From NCBI RefSeq assembly GCF_000204055.1, contig NW_006768844.1, positions 1 through 64,000 of the forward strand: a stretch of 64,000 bases of DNA. The letters are read 5' to 3'. The translations under genes were made by a program, and so were the position numbers. Below the pieces are notes generated by a model that had not been told where the DNA came from, did not search any database, and saw only the letters and a program-made list of their open reading frames with translations. Every line of letters starts with the position of its first letter. Positions within the stretch are counted from its first letter, which is position 1. Positions 23,492-34,506 of this stretch are shown here, piece by piece. This DNA comes from Melampsora larici-populina 98AG31 (lineage: Eukaryota; Basidiomycota; Pucciniomycetes; Pucciniales; Melampsoraceae).

Positions 23492-25864
23492 ATGTCTCAG
23501 GCTTCTCAACGCCAGTTTTTCCCAGCTCCCAAGAAGAAGAAGAACCCGAATGCTCAGCAAACGCCAGCCAAACAAGCTTCGACTCAAATCACAAACCCGA
23601 GTCGAAGTCAGCCATTGGGATCGCAATCCCAAAGCCAAGGCACCTCAAATCGTTCTCTGCGCAATCAAACCATCAACGATCCTTTGCCGACCACTGCAAC
23701 TAAGCGCCGGATAAGCGAGCGTCATAAGCCTGGACCTGAGGAACCTCTGTCGAAGCAGACTAAAACCACGACTAAAACGACCAAACCGCAACCGAAGAAA
23801 GCTTCTGCACCCAAGAAGCCAATTGCTAAAGGTCGAGGTAACGAGAAGCAAGCAAGACAACTCTCTTCCCCTCCTCTTCCTCCCCCTCTCACACCTCCTT
23901 TGCCTCGTCGAGGGCCCAATGCATTCCGACCTCGTGATCTGAACAATTTATTTAGCCTTCCCGGCCCTATCGAACTGAGTCAGTATCTCTCTTCTTGTTT
24001 CCTTCTCTATTCAGTTTCTTGCCTGATTTGATTTTATGTGCCATAGATCATGAATACGGATCAAGTCAATATTCAAATCACAAAAACAACAACAACGACG
24101 AGGACAACGATGAGAACGAGGACGACAAGAATCAAGCCCCGCGTCGCGCCCCCAATCCCGCTGTGTTTGTACCCTTACAAGGATCAAAGTTGATGAGTTT
24201 CAATCGACATTGCAACCGTTCCAATCTTGACAATCATCACATTGCTATGGGCCGACAAATATGCACTGTAAGTTTTTTTTAAATTCACACTTAAATTACT
24301 AACAATTCTTTTCTCTCTCTTTGTCTAGGCTGAAACCCCCCATGAACAGTTTTTGGCCAGTGTGACACTGGCTCTATCGAACCTTCAACAGATGACTACG
24401 ATCCACAACGACATCACCCGTCAGATTACCGAAATCCGAGAAGCTGTAACTGCACATGGAGGAGGTAATGGCTCTTCAGCAGCAGCGACCCCGTGGCTTG
24501 GCAAAGAAGACACATCAGAGCTCCGAGTAAGTCTTTCCTTTTGTATGCATCGATTGAGATTGACCAAATATGACCCTCGCAGAAAACTCTTCGCCAGATA
24601 GCCACGAAGAATATTTTGAGAGGTGACCTGCAGGCCTATACCGCCACGAAGGACAAATTGGGAGAGAAGCGCACCCTGCCGCTCTCTCTACACGCCACCG
24701 TAATGGTAAGTCTTTTTGGTTCTCTTACTAGTATCTCTCTCAATCTCGATCAAGCGATCATCAACTGTGACTTCAGGATTCGATAATGTCGAATCCTACT
24801 TCCTGGAAGAAACGACTGTTACCGCCTAGGTATGGCAAGAACCCCAAGGTGGCCAATGTCAAAGCACTCAACACATTGGTAAATGTTGTGTTGAAAGAAG
24901 TACGAAAGGAATTTGAGGGTATTGTAGGTGTATTCCGATTTGATTCTGATGTGCTGTAGTCTGACATTTCATTTTTCTTTATAACAACCCTCTTCTCAGA
25001 TTCTTACAAACATCAACCTGCCAGACCAAAATCCCACCACGGGCACTGAAGTGGTACCCTCGCTCAATGGAGTTGTGGCCAAGGTGAGTCGCTTGGTTTT
25101 GTCTAATTGCTTTGGAATCAAAGCTGAATACTTCACTCAATGTAGCTTCATGAGAAGGAGACTGGACAAATCGGTGGACGGGTACCTGTTTCCGACGAGG
25201 TCTTCAATCAGTTGGGACATTTGGAAAAGTCTTGATATGCTTACTTGGTACGTCTCCTCAAATCTCTGCCCTTGTTCTGATAGTGACTGGTGACATCCTT
25301 TATGTAGAGGATGCAAGCCTGCCATTGGGGCTTTTACAAATCGGAGTACCGTTCGAATCAATCATTTTGGAGTGCGGTGGATGAGAAGTTGGAGTACTTG
25401 CGAGATCAAACCAGTAGATACCGGCATGCGTAAGTGTCTCTTTTTCTAAATGAAGCTGATTCCTATTGACTTTATTGTGTTGTAACAGGTTCGCAATCTT
25501 GTGTTTGGCTGAAGACCAAGATGTATTTGGAAACAAACATACGCTGGAAGACCTCAGACCCCTCACTTGTTTCCCAATACCTAACGAAATCGCAATTGCG
25601 GACGTCATGCAACACCTCAAGGAAACCTTTGGCAACAAGGTACCCGAAGAGCAGAGACTTCATCAAACTACGATAACAGCCACAAGCAACAAGGTACCTG
25701 AACAAACGTCGATCACAGCCACAAAGAAGCGAGGAGCTAGGGTTGAAGATGAAGATGAAGATGAGGATGTAGAAGATGAAGATGAAGAAGTGGAAGATGA
25801 AGAAGAAGAAGTGGAAGATGAAGAAGAAGTGGAAGATGAAGAAGGGTTTGATGACGAAGAATGA
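23492..25864 (+). CDS. Uncharacterised 612-residue protein with acidic C-terminal tail
   Basis: Nine exons can be joined in frame: 23492-23978, 24047-24267, 24329-24526, 24583-24705, 24777-24923, 25000-25083, 25146-25228, 25310-25429, 25489-25864. The N-terminus is basic, Gln/Pro/Lys-rich (MSQASQRQFFPAPKKKKN). The middle has regular secondary-structure-like segments (FLASVTLALSNLQQM; KTLRQIATKNILRGDLQAYT; NVKALNTLVNVVLKEVRKEF). The last about 40 residues are almost only Glu, Asp and Val, encoded by a GAAGAT/GAAGAA repeat. I do not recognise the family. The 25228/25310 junction needs an unusual GTCTTG donor; without it a TGA interrupts the frame, so the copy may be broken. It may be a second gene of the neighbouring CMC element, as orientation and distance allow, but no shared terminal repeats were seen. 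Confidence 0.5.
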
Positions 25865-26517
25865 GCTAACACTACACCAAATGTAATCTTTACCGGGCGG
25901 TAAAGAAAACTACTGACGTAGAAAAGTCCTGAGGCAACAGGAAGAGAGCTAAAAATCTGAAAAAGTATGCACCTTTTTCCTAGATGTTGGGGCGTCATGA
26001 TGAGTATTTTTTTGTATTTTACACACAGATATTGGTTAATGTACTAACAATAAAGGCTGAGAATCATCAAAAACCCACCTGTAACAATATCTGAAATTTG
26101 GCCCTTGACTTTGAAGACAGGATTTTGAAATCTTCAAACATCAATAACTTTTGCAGTTCTGAATCAAATCACTCGATTTGAAGTGCATTAAAAAGGTGAG
26201 CCTTTCCTCTACATTTTTCATTGAGACATCACATCTGTAGCTGGTCTAAAAAAGATCCTACAGAGCTATTCATGCAGAACTGTTTGAACATATGTAGAGT
26301 GTTTAAATGACTAGATAGCACCTTACTAACATTATGAAGTGTGAAGAAGAATAGTTCAGCTTTTGAATGAACCAAAAATCGAGTCTTTTGAAGCAGAATT
26401 GCAAAAGTTATTGAAGTTTTTAGACCACAAAATATTGTCTTCATACTCATGACCCAAATTTCAGGTATTGTTACATGTGAGTTTTTGATGATTTTCAGTG
26501 TTTATTGTTAGTACATA

Positions 26518-29131
26518 CAGTCGCCTCTCAGATAACCGATACACCTCAAAACCGATACTCTCGGAAAACCGATAGTTTTTCGGGCAAATATATTTTATTT
26601 GCGGTAAATTTTGTCGAAAAACCGATAAACCTGTCATTTCCGATAACCAATACTTTTTTTTTGGGTTCCCGGGTATAAAACCGATAATTTAGTGGGTCAT
26701 GTGACTTGTGGTTACGTTTCTTTTGTATTTTTTTTTCTTCATACTACATTTTTCATTGCAGAATCTTCACTTCACATCAACATTCATAAGTTCTACAATA
26801 ATGCTTCCCAAAGACCTTTCCAAGTACACGATCTCTCAGATTGAAAAAGGGTTTAAAACCTTGCAAACCGAGAATGATGCTCGGTTGAAACCTTTGAAAG
26901 AACTAATCAGCTCAGGAAAGACACTCACCAAAGCTGATGAACGGTTCATGGATCAATCAGCCAACTTGGTTGACGAGTGGAGGGTGATGAGTCGAATCAA
27001 AGAAGTTGGTGATGTTGCTCGCGCCGCCACCGAGTTCAACAAGGAGGAGAAAGCGACATTGGAGGTCCTGATCCTCAAGGCTGACCAGCCTGGTCCAGTG
27101 TATTCAAAAGCATTGAATAATACTAGTGAGTCTACATACTTTTAACTAACAGTGTCAACTTCAAGCTCACCCAATGATGGATTGAACTTTGAACTTTCCT
27201 TCCAGAAAAGCGTAAATGTACGGACCCTTTACACCCAAAGCCTTCCGCCAAAAAGAAGCCTACGAATACAAACAATAAAGACGTAAAGAAGGTCAACCCG
27301 ACCCTTTCTCAACGAATTGAGATTATGAATTGGCATCACGCCAATGGGGGGATACAAACCAAGACTGCAAAAAGATTCAAAGAAATCTATCCCAACTTAC
27401 GATTTGGACAGCCTCGGCTTTCGGAATGGTTGGCTGAAGAGACAAGGATGCGTGCGGATTATAATTCTGGCAGCGGTGTTCATGCCAAGCAAAAAATTCT
27501 AACCGAGCATCCCCAAGTGAACCATGCACTTGAGACTTGGGTTACTCAGGCTGAACATTTGGGTCTAATCTTGACTGGCACAATCCTACGTGCGATGTGG
27601 CATCGCTTTGCAGACCTCTTCAAGATACCAAATGAGGATCGACTCAATCTTTCCGAGGGATGGTTGACAAGCTTCAAAAGCCGGATAGGACTACGTTTGA
27701 TTAAACGTCACGGCGAGGCAGCCTCAGCTTCACCTGAAACTGTTTCTGCAGAAAGAGCCCGTGTCCGTGCAATCACTGATTCATACAATCTCGCCAACAT
27801 CTATAACATGGATGAAACCGGCCTTTTTTATGGGTAAGTCTGCAATACCATAGTTTTAAATTTGTTAACAATTGTTGATGTATTTGAAACTTCTGTAGCA
27901 TGCCTCCCGATAAGGGCTTAGCATTTAATGCAAAGTCCGGGATCAAGTCAGACAAGCGTCGTCTGACGTATGCTTTTGCCACCAATGCTGACGGATCCGA
28001 TAAACGCCAACCTCTTATCATAGGAAAAGCTAACAAACCTGTATGCTTTCATGGGAAGTCGGGCGAGCAGCTTGGATTTTACTACCGGAACAATACAAAA
28101 GCTTGGATGCAGACAAGCCTTTTTATAGAATGGATCGAGTCCTGGGACCAAGAGCTCAAAATAGAGGGCCGCAAGATTCTACTCCTTGTCGACAACTTTT
28201 CTGGTCATACAGTCAACCCAGACAAACCTCTAACAAACATTCAACTTGAATTCTTTTCTCCAAATCTCACATCTCACGTACAACCACTTGATGCGGGCAT
28301 TATTGCCAACTTCAAGTGTTATTATTGGTCTGAATTCATTAATTATGCAATCGATCGTTACGAGCTCGACACCCCAGTTGGCGAGATCTACAAAATCCAT
28401 CAACTGGACGCTATGAAACTTGCTTCCGAGGCCTGGTATAGGGTCACCAATACAACAATCGCAAACTGCTGGAAAAAGTCCGGCATTCTGTCAGATCGAA
28501 ATCTAGACGGATCAGTCAAGATCAGCGATGATAATCCACCTTCTGAAGACTTCGATTCAGACCCAATCATTGACGACAAAGCTAGAGAAGATTTAATTGC
28601 TGACTTGGACAGCCTTGAAACTATGAAGATTTTTCATACACCAAACCGCATGTCAATTTCAAATCTCCTTAATCCAATTGGTGAACACTCGAGTGGGTTA
28701 GAAGAATGGACTCCTGAAGAGATCGTTGAAAGCATTCAAGAAGAGATGAAAGAGAAGGCTTTAATTGAAAACACACCACCACCGCCTCGACCAACTCATC
28801 AAGCATTTCTGAAAGCTTCTGAGATCATGATGGGCTATTTGGCCTATGAGGATACCAAGGTAGTGAAAGGATACGAGCGGGCTATTAGGGCATCTGTGAG
28901 ATATTGTTGTGTAGTCCGTGTCAAAGCTGCCAAGCAGCAAACCCTCACAAATTTCCTTTCTCAACCTCGTTTGTAATCGCTCACTCACAAATATATCTTT
29001 GTCATAAGCGATAGTTTCAGTGCAATTTAAAATCTATCGGTTTTGACAGAGAATTGACAAAACAGATACTCGGTCAAAACCGATAGCTTTGGTCCCAAAT
29101 AAATGGGTATCGGTTATCACAGAGGCGACTG
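26518..29131 (+). mobile_element. pogo-family DNA transposon, apparently complete
   Basis: The 2614-bp element starts CAGTCGCCTCTCAGATAACC and ends with its inverse (GGTTATCACAGAGGCGACTG). It is flanked by TA at 26516-26517 and 29132-29133, the target used by pogo/Tc1 elements. Further GATA-rich 'ACCGATA' motifs recur inside both subterminal regions. It carries one three-exon transposase gene. It sits in the right arm of the CACTA-ended foldback element. Confidence 0.92.
26801..28976 (+). CDS. pogo/Tigger-type transposase (CENP-B HTH plus DDE domain)
   Basis: Exons 26801-27125, 27206-27833 and 27899-28976 join in frame into 676 residues. The protein binds its element ends and moves it by cut and paste. 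Order: an N-terminal helical region; an HTH segment (TLSQRIEIMNWHHANGG to RFGQPRLSEWLAEE); a CENP-B-type second HTH (LNLSEGWLTSFKSRIGL); then the DDE nuclease with NMDETGLFY (first Asp), ILLLVDNFSGH (second Asp) and SHVQPLDAGIIANFK (third Asp). All three catalytic acids are visible and no stop or frameshift interrupts the model. Length is somewhat above typical pogo transposases because of extra N- and C-terminal sequence. The start chosen is the ATG at 26801; an upstream in-frame ATG at 26708 would only add a hydrophobic leader. Confidence 0.88.
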
Positions 29132-29310
29132 TAAACCAATATCTGTGTGTAAAATACAAAAAAATACTCATCATGACGCCCCAACACCTAGGAACAAGGT
29201 GCAAATTTTTTTAGATTTTTAGCTCTCTTCCTGTTGCCTCAGGACTTTTCTATGTCAGTAGTTTTCTTTACCGCCCGGTAAAGATTACATTTGGTGTAGT
29301 GTAATACGTA

Positions 29311-29515
29311 TTGTTATGTATGGTATAGTATACTTTTTTTCCACATTCTATCATGTATCATTTTCTCTTTCTCTGCTATTTGTTTCTATCACTCTTTTTT
29401 TCCTTTCTCTTTCTCAATTCTTTGTTTATATTACTCTTTTTTCCTTTGTATGTATTAGTTTCCTCTGTATATAAGCCTTGCAAGTAAATTACTATCATTT
29501 TTACAACAATTTGCC
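29311..29515 (+). repeat. Possible solo LTR-like sequence
   Basis: The segment begins TGTTATGTATGG, contains a TATA-like GTATATAAGCC near 29468, and ends near TTTTTACAACA. It is followed by a short ATTGGTGACAAGCGG string of the kind that can precede a retrotransposon leader. A second LTR copy was not found, so this is only a candidate. From 29516 to 30775 I see no convincing gene; small frames at 30095-30313 and 30463-30762 have no domain. Confidence 0.25.
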
Positions 29516-30775
29516 CACAATTCTCGTACCTGAGCAAGCCATCCCAAGTGCAATTGGTGACAAGCGGTCACGAGAAAAAACATCTATCACCGTTCTTAAA
29601 CCGTGATAAAGGAGTTTTTAAAGCCGCTGAAAGTGGGTCTTAAAAACCGGGTTATAAGCCGAGCGGCGGAGTATGGTTGAAAATCGGGTTTTTGCTCACC
29701 AAGGCTTTGCGGTTGGTCAACCAAAAAGAAACACCGGTTGACAAACTGTTTCGAGGGCTTCGTGGTGTACTATAACGCAAGAGACTCTACCAGTTCCATG
29801 AAGACCAAGTAAAGTGGCATAAGTCCTAAAATCCCTTGTACCCATGCACGCTACTTATTTGGGGTTGGGAAAAAAACTGACCAACCAGTTTGACCAGTTT
29901 TAGAAGTCAGTCAAAGAGAGTTTGAGATGACAAAAAACAAGTGGGTTTAGGTTTCACAGACCTGTCAATGTGCTAGGATACCCAAATTCTGTCGTGGAAT
30001 AAGGTACTGTTGTGTCAAGTACATCACAAATCAGGATGGTAAAGGGGTGTGCAGGATGAGGTTACAATGCTAACCACGTGATTGTTTCAGCAAGATGAAT
30101 TGGGTTACATCAAGAATGAAGAACTCAATCAAATCAACTTGTGAACTGTCATCTATTTCTCTTTTTGGATTCATGTGTAGTAGTGTTTCTGTTCTCTCCG
30201 TACACTTGTCCCATTCGGATCAGAATCCTCTCATGTCCATGTCTCGTCAAAATTTTTCTCTTTGTCATCTTCTAAATTGTCTAGACTCTTATACTCTCTC
30301 TCTCAGACTCTGAGTTTGTTCCTCACCTTTAGGAACGTGAACACTCAGAGTAAGTTGTTTTACTTCTTTTTTGTTATCCTACTACTTACAAACCTGGACC
30401 AAGCTCACTCTTCTACGTAGTTCACTTCTTTTTCTTTCTCCTGCTTTCTCACAGGTAAGAGCGTGATCATCCGCTGTGTCTACCTAGTATCGAGTTCAAA
30501 CAAGAGCTTAAATAACTTCACCTGTCTGTCCAGGTTTATCTCAAAGCTCTTTCTCTGTGTTGATTTCAAATCTGCATCTTACTATTTCAAATTCAATTTT
30601 CAGGCTGCTTTCTCCTTGGGCCCTTGCCAATTGCTCAGCAAATTTCCACCTGATTTGACTCTTCCACCACATTTCCATTGTCTATGCTTCTCATTTTGGT
30701 GCACAATGATCATCTTCATATCACTGCAAACATTATTCAACTTCCACAAGTGGGCAGGATAAAATGAGGAAAATA

Positions 30776-31980
30776 CTAAACCCAGCCCGGTGCTCTTCAC
30801 CCTGACCACCCGGAATCAAGTCTGTAATTCACTAGCAAAAAGCCTCTATCCCAATTGGGAAGTTCATGAATTTCAGGTTGTGACTGCCCCCTCTTGACAT
30901 TGTTTCTGAAATCTGATTGTGACCGCTCCCTCTTGTTTTTAAAATTGAGCTGTCTTTTGCATCTCACCCAAATGCACACAACAAGATAGCTGGTTTACAA
31001 AATCCGGTTGTCAGGTAACTCACACATTGCCACTACCAACTTTAACTGTGCCATTGATGGCAATTGTGGGATTCAATCCCTTACTTGCTGAAGGGGCAAG
31101 TTCACACCGGCTTGGAACTCTGGCAAGGCATAGTACTTCCCTCTCTCAGACTGGAAAAATTAAGAGTCTGGGCATCAAATTGATGGTTTTACAAGGTTCT
31201 TTGTTCAATTGTTCATTGTAATAGATTATAAAAGACTTTGAAAAGCTTTAGATTTTCTGTTAAAACATTTTGTTTCTTTCTTACTGCTTTTCAAGCTGAT
31301 GATTTTTAACCTATATACAAAAAAACCAAGAATAACATCAGTAAGATGAATTGTTTTCAAGAGGATAGAAGAGATATAGAGAAACATGTGATATATACCT
31401 TCTTAGGTGGTGGGATATTCCAACCCCATAAAATAATAAAAAAATAAAGAACACAATTTATAAAGAATCAGTTACCAAAAACCAAGAAGAAAATATATCA
31501 AAGGAAGATAAAAGACAAGGAAACTCAACAAATCTAGATTGCCATTGATTTCAACGTACCAACTGACATACACATTATGTAGAACATTGATCAGAGTGAT
31601 GAAATGTGGCATATGGTGGTGATTGAGTCAAATTAAAGTTCATAGATCGTGATCAATGCAAACATATCAACCAAGATCAATATTTTCCCTCGGAAGCCAA
31701 GCTTGACTCCTCTGTCTGCTTGTCCGCACAGAATTCAGCATGTAAGATTTGTCCTAGGTTATCTGAGATGAGGGTTGGATTTGAAGTCATTCAATCCTGC
31801 AAATAAATCTTGATTGTAGGTATGTAGAAGCAGGCATGTCTGAGAAGTGAGGGATTTGATAGCAGGTCTAGCAGATGTCAATGAAATTGTAAAATTGTGG
31901 TTGAGTTTGACAATTCATGTTCATGACCACCCAGATGTCAGAGGGGGCGGTCAGGGTGACTAGCACTGGGCTGGGTTTAG
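30776..31980. mobile_element. TA-flanked inverted-repeat element, non-autonomous
   Basis: The ends are CTAAACCCAGCCCGGTGCT (30776) and the inverse, AGCACTGGGCTGGGTTTAG (to 31980). The similarity continues inwards for about 35 bp to a CCCTGACC-ACC/GCC motif. TA lies on both outer sides (30774-30775 and 31981-31982). The 1205-bp interior codes for no recognisable transposase, so it looks like a Tc1/mariner- or pogo-type deletion derivative mobilised from elsewhere. Confidence 0.65.
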
Positions 31981-32088
31981 TATTGGGAGTATGATTTGTC
32001 ATAAAATGATCTATCAGTCCACACCTGAGCCATAACACCCACACTACATATGTGTAGCAGGCTCAGTGAATAAGTGGTTATAATGTAC

Positions 32089-32465
32089 TACGGCTGTGAC
32101 CCAGACCCGCCCAGCGACTCTGCCCGACAGCTCTCACAGAGCTGACAGTACGCGCCCCAGGCTTTCAAACCTTGCTGGATGACGGTAAACCTGGCCCTGC
32201 AGAGGCGTCGGGCAGCTCCGGCGGCCAACCCGACCAAGGCACCGGCCATGTTTCTGCCAGCCATATCTCACCATAATCCGTATACAGGGTGGGAAGATTG
32301 TATTCTGACAGACCTACACCGTTATTGGACTTCTAGAATGCCCTGCATTGCCACTCTGGCGCGCCCTGGTTGGCCCTGCGCTTATTTTGAAGGTATTGGG
32401 TCTACCCAAGTCTGGGTTTGGCCCCGGGGCAGCCCCGCCACACTCAGGGCCATCTCACAGCCCTA
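32089..32465. mobile_element. hAT-like MITE, copy 1
   Basis: A 377-bp GC-rich element starting TACGGCTGTGACCC and ending CACAGCCCTA, flanked by the perfect 8-bp duplication TAATGTAC (32081-32088 and 32466-32473). Eight-base duplications are the hAT hallmark. The frame at 32179-32574 runs through the element and is not a gene. It is related to the copy at 33465. Confidence 0.85.
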
Positions 32466-32473
32466 TAATGTAC

Positions 32474-33456
32474 ATACAGTTCTGCTCATCAGGATAATTT
32501 ATTCGTATGTAATACATGCGGTAACTTTTCTCCAGATTGACAAAAGCGTTCAAAAGATTGACTACATACACTGAATCAATGTTTTGGTGTAATCTCATCA
32601 ACTCAACTGCATGTAACACCCTTTCTGTCACTAGGAAATAGCTTTAACAATATTGCCTGAGCAGCTACAGACTTATATGTAGTGAATTTTTGGGACAATT
32701 TTTTCAAAGTCAAAAATATTACATGTGGTATAACATGTGATTTATTTATTCTGATGGGCAAAAAACTGAGCAGACCTGTATGTATATGACGGAAAATTGT
32801 TTACTTAGCTTTCTGCACATATTTAGTGTGGGTGTTATTGCTCAGGTGTACAGTATTGGATTCTTTTATGACAAACTGTACTATTGATCATTTTCCTCTT
32901 CCAACTTGGGGTAGTGGAATGATGTTCACAGTGTATGTAACACTTTAAACATCAAACAACTTCCCTTCAATTGAGCAGGGGAAAATTATTAGAAATATGT
33001 CTGAATAATCCCTGTCTTGTGTGTTGCTTAAGTAATGACTCACCCTGTCCTTCTAAAGTGTCAATAACAATGGAGATTAGCTGCTGGTGACTTGGGTAGT
33101 AAAAATAGGCACAAAAAAAGACTGACATATATTGTAATTTTGGAGGATTGGATCTGCCTCACGCAACATACACACATGTATGCACTGGTCATCCAAATCA
33201 GATCCCTCAAAGGACATTAGTCCCCTGCCCCATCTGGTAAGCAGCCACATCCTTCTTGTTTTGGTATGGAGAACTGTCCAGATGGTTACAGGCACTGTTG
33301 GAGTGTATGTTGTTATGTGCTCACATAACTGTACCAGTACAACTTTATATAGGGGTTTTAGTCCGCTATGTTGATACTAGGAGCCATACCTGCCTCCCCA
33401 CATGATTGGCATACAGTGTCTATAGCTTAACTCTCTGTATGAGTGTACTACCAATA
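32474..33456. other. Spacer between two related MITEs
   Basis: About 1 kb, no recognised gene. Small frames at 33077-33295 and 33180-33374 overlap on opposite strands and have no domain. Confidence 0.4.
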
Positions 33457-33464
33457 GTCTGATG

Positions 33465-33845
33465 TAGGGCTGCAACCCGGACCCGGCCTCGCCCGGCCGA
33501 CTCTGTCCGAGCAATCTCAGAGCGCTCACAGTACGCGCCCCGGGGCTGCCAAGCCTAGCGTGCTGATGATCACAAGCGTGCCCTGAGGGTGCTTTGGGCG
33601 GGTCAAACGGGTCAAACGGGTTGGGCACCGGGGCTGCTGATCATTTTCCTTCAAAAAATCCCACGGTAAGTCACTCTTTTACAATTTTGTCAAATGAAAT
33701 AATGACTCTCTGAGTGGTTTTTGTGGCTAAAAACAGCCCCTGGCGCTGCCTGGCCCTGATCCATTTTTGAAGGCCTTTGGGCTTTGCCGAGGCCGGGCGG
33801 CGCCCGGGGCTGGCCCGGAAATTTCAGGGCCGGGTCGCAGCCCTA
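33465..33845. mobile_element. hAT-like MITE, copy 2
   Basis: A 381-bp element starting TAGGGCTGCAACCCGGACCC and ending GGGTCGCAGCCCTA, flanked by the perfect 8-bp duplication GTCTGATG (33457-33464 and 33846-33853). It shares the CAGTACGCGCCCC motif and terminal sequence with the copy at 32089. No coding capacity. Confidence 0.9.
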
Positions 33846-34506
33846 GTCTGATGAAGGTTTTCTGGGGCACCACACAAAAAGAACAATTTTACAAAACTCC
33901 ATGCACTTGTGACATCCATGTCAAGTTTCACAGAGTTTGGACATTTGAGATGCATACATCCACATAAGCACCCTTCTTTGGAAAAATGAAACTCCTGCAT
34001 GTTTGACCCCTATGGTTGCTTGTGTCAAGACAGTGCTAACTCCGAATCAGTAGTGCCACACCTTTGCCCCTGTGAGTCCATAAAAACTAGTGAAAAATCT
34101 AAATTTATATACAGCTGTTTACAAAATTGGTGTCATGTGTGCAAATTTTTGATCACTTTTTGCTTGAACGCCACGGCCCTGTACAGCGGATACAGGGCTG
34201 TACAGGTGGTGTTTGGGTACCGGCTGTGACCACTTGTGGTTACATAAAACCCGGACATCCTTCCTGAGGTCCCTGTTGGAGATCCCGCCACGTCACCCTG
34301 TCGCTCCTCCTACACATCCAACCTCGACAGGCCAGATATCATCCGAACTTCCATTCCCCCATTCCAAATCGCCACTTCCTACCTCGCATCCCCACCGTCT
34401 TCAGTGTGATCGGTGCAATCACTTTCAAGGTCAGACCAGCTCACCCTTCCATAAGTCCGATCCCTCCTGCTGACGCTTTGTTTGATGACCTCAAAGAATG
34501 GCTTGA

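Larger units (their letters stand above)
25870..29301. mobile_element. CACTA-ended foldback element, split by a pogo insertion
   Basis: The ends read CACTACACC (25870) and GGTGTAGTG (to 29301), flanked by the 3-bp duplication TAA (25867-25869 and 29302-29304). CACTA ends with 3-bp duplications define CACTA/EnSpm-type elements. The arms are long: 25870-26099 pairs with 26452-26517 plus 29134-29301 once the inner pogo copy is removed. The loop (26100-26451) codes for nothing visible, so the element is non-autonomous, about 820 bp without the insertion. It begins only five bases after the stop codon of the upstream gene. Confidence 0.85.

Noticed and set aside
25663..25998. Ser/Thr-rich minus-strand frame
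   Set aside because: Complement of the Glu/Asp-coding GAAGAT repeat.
32179..32574. 131-residue plus-strand frame with Ala/Pro-rich start
   Set aside because: Lies across a hAT-like MITE and runs past its right target duplication; composition follows the GC-rich element.
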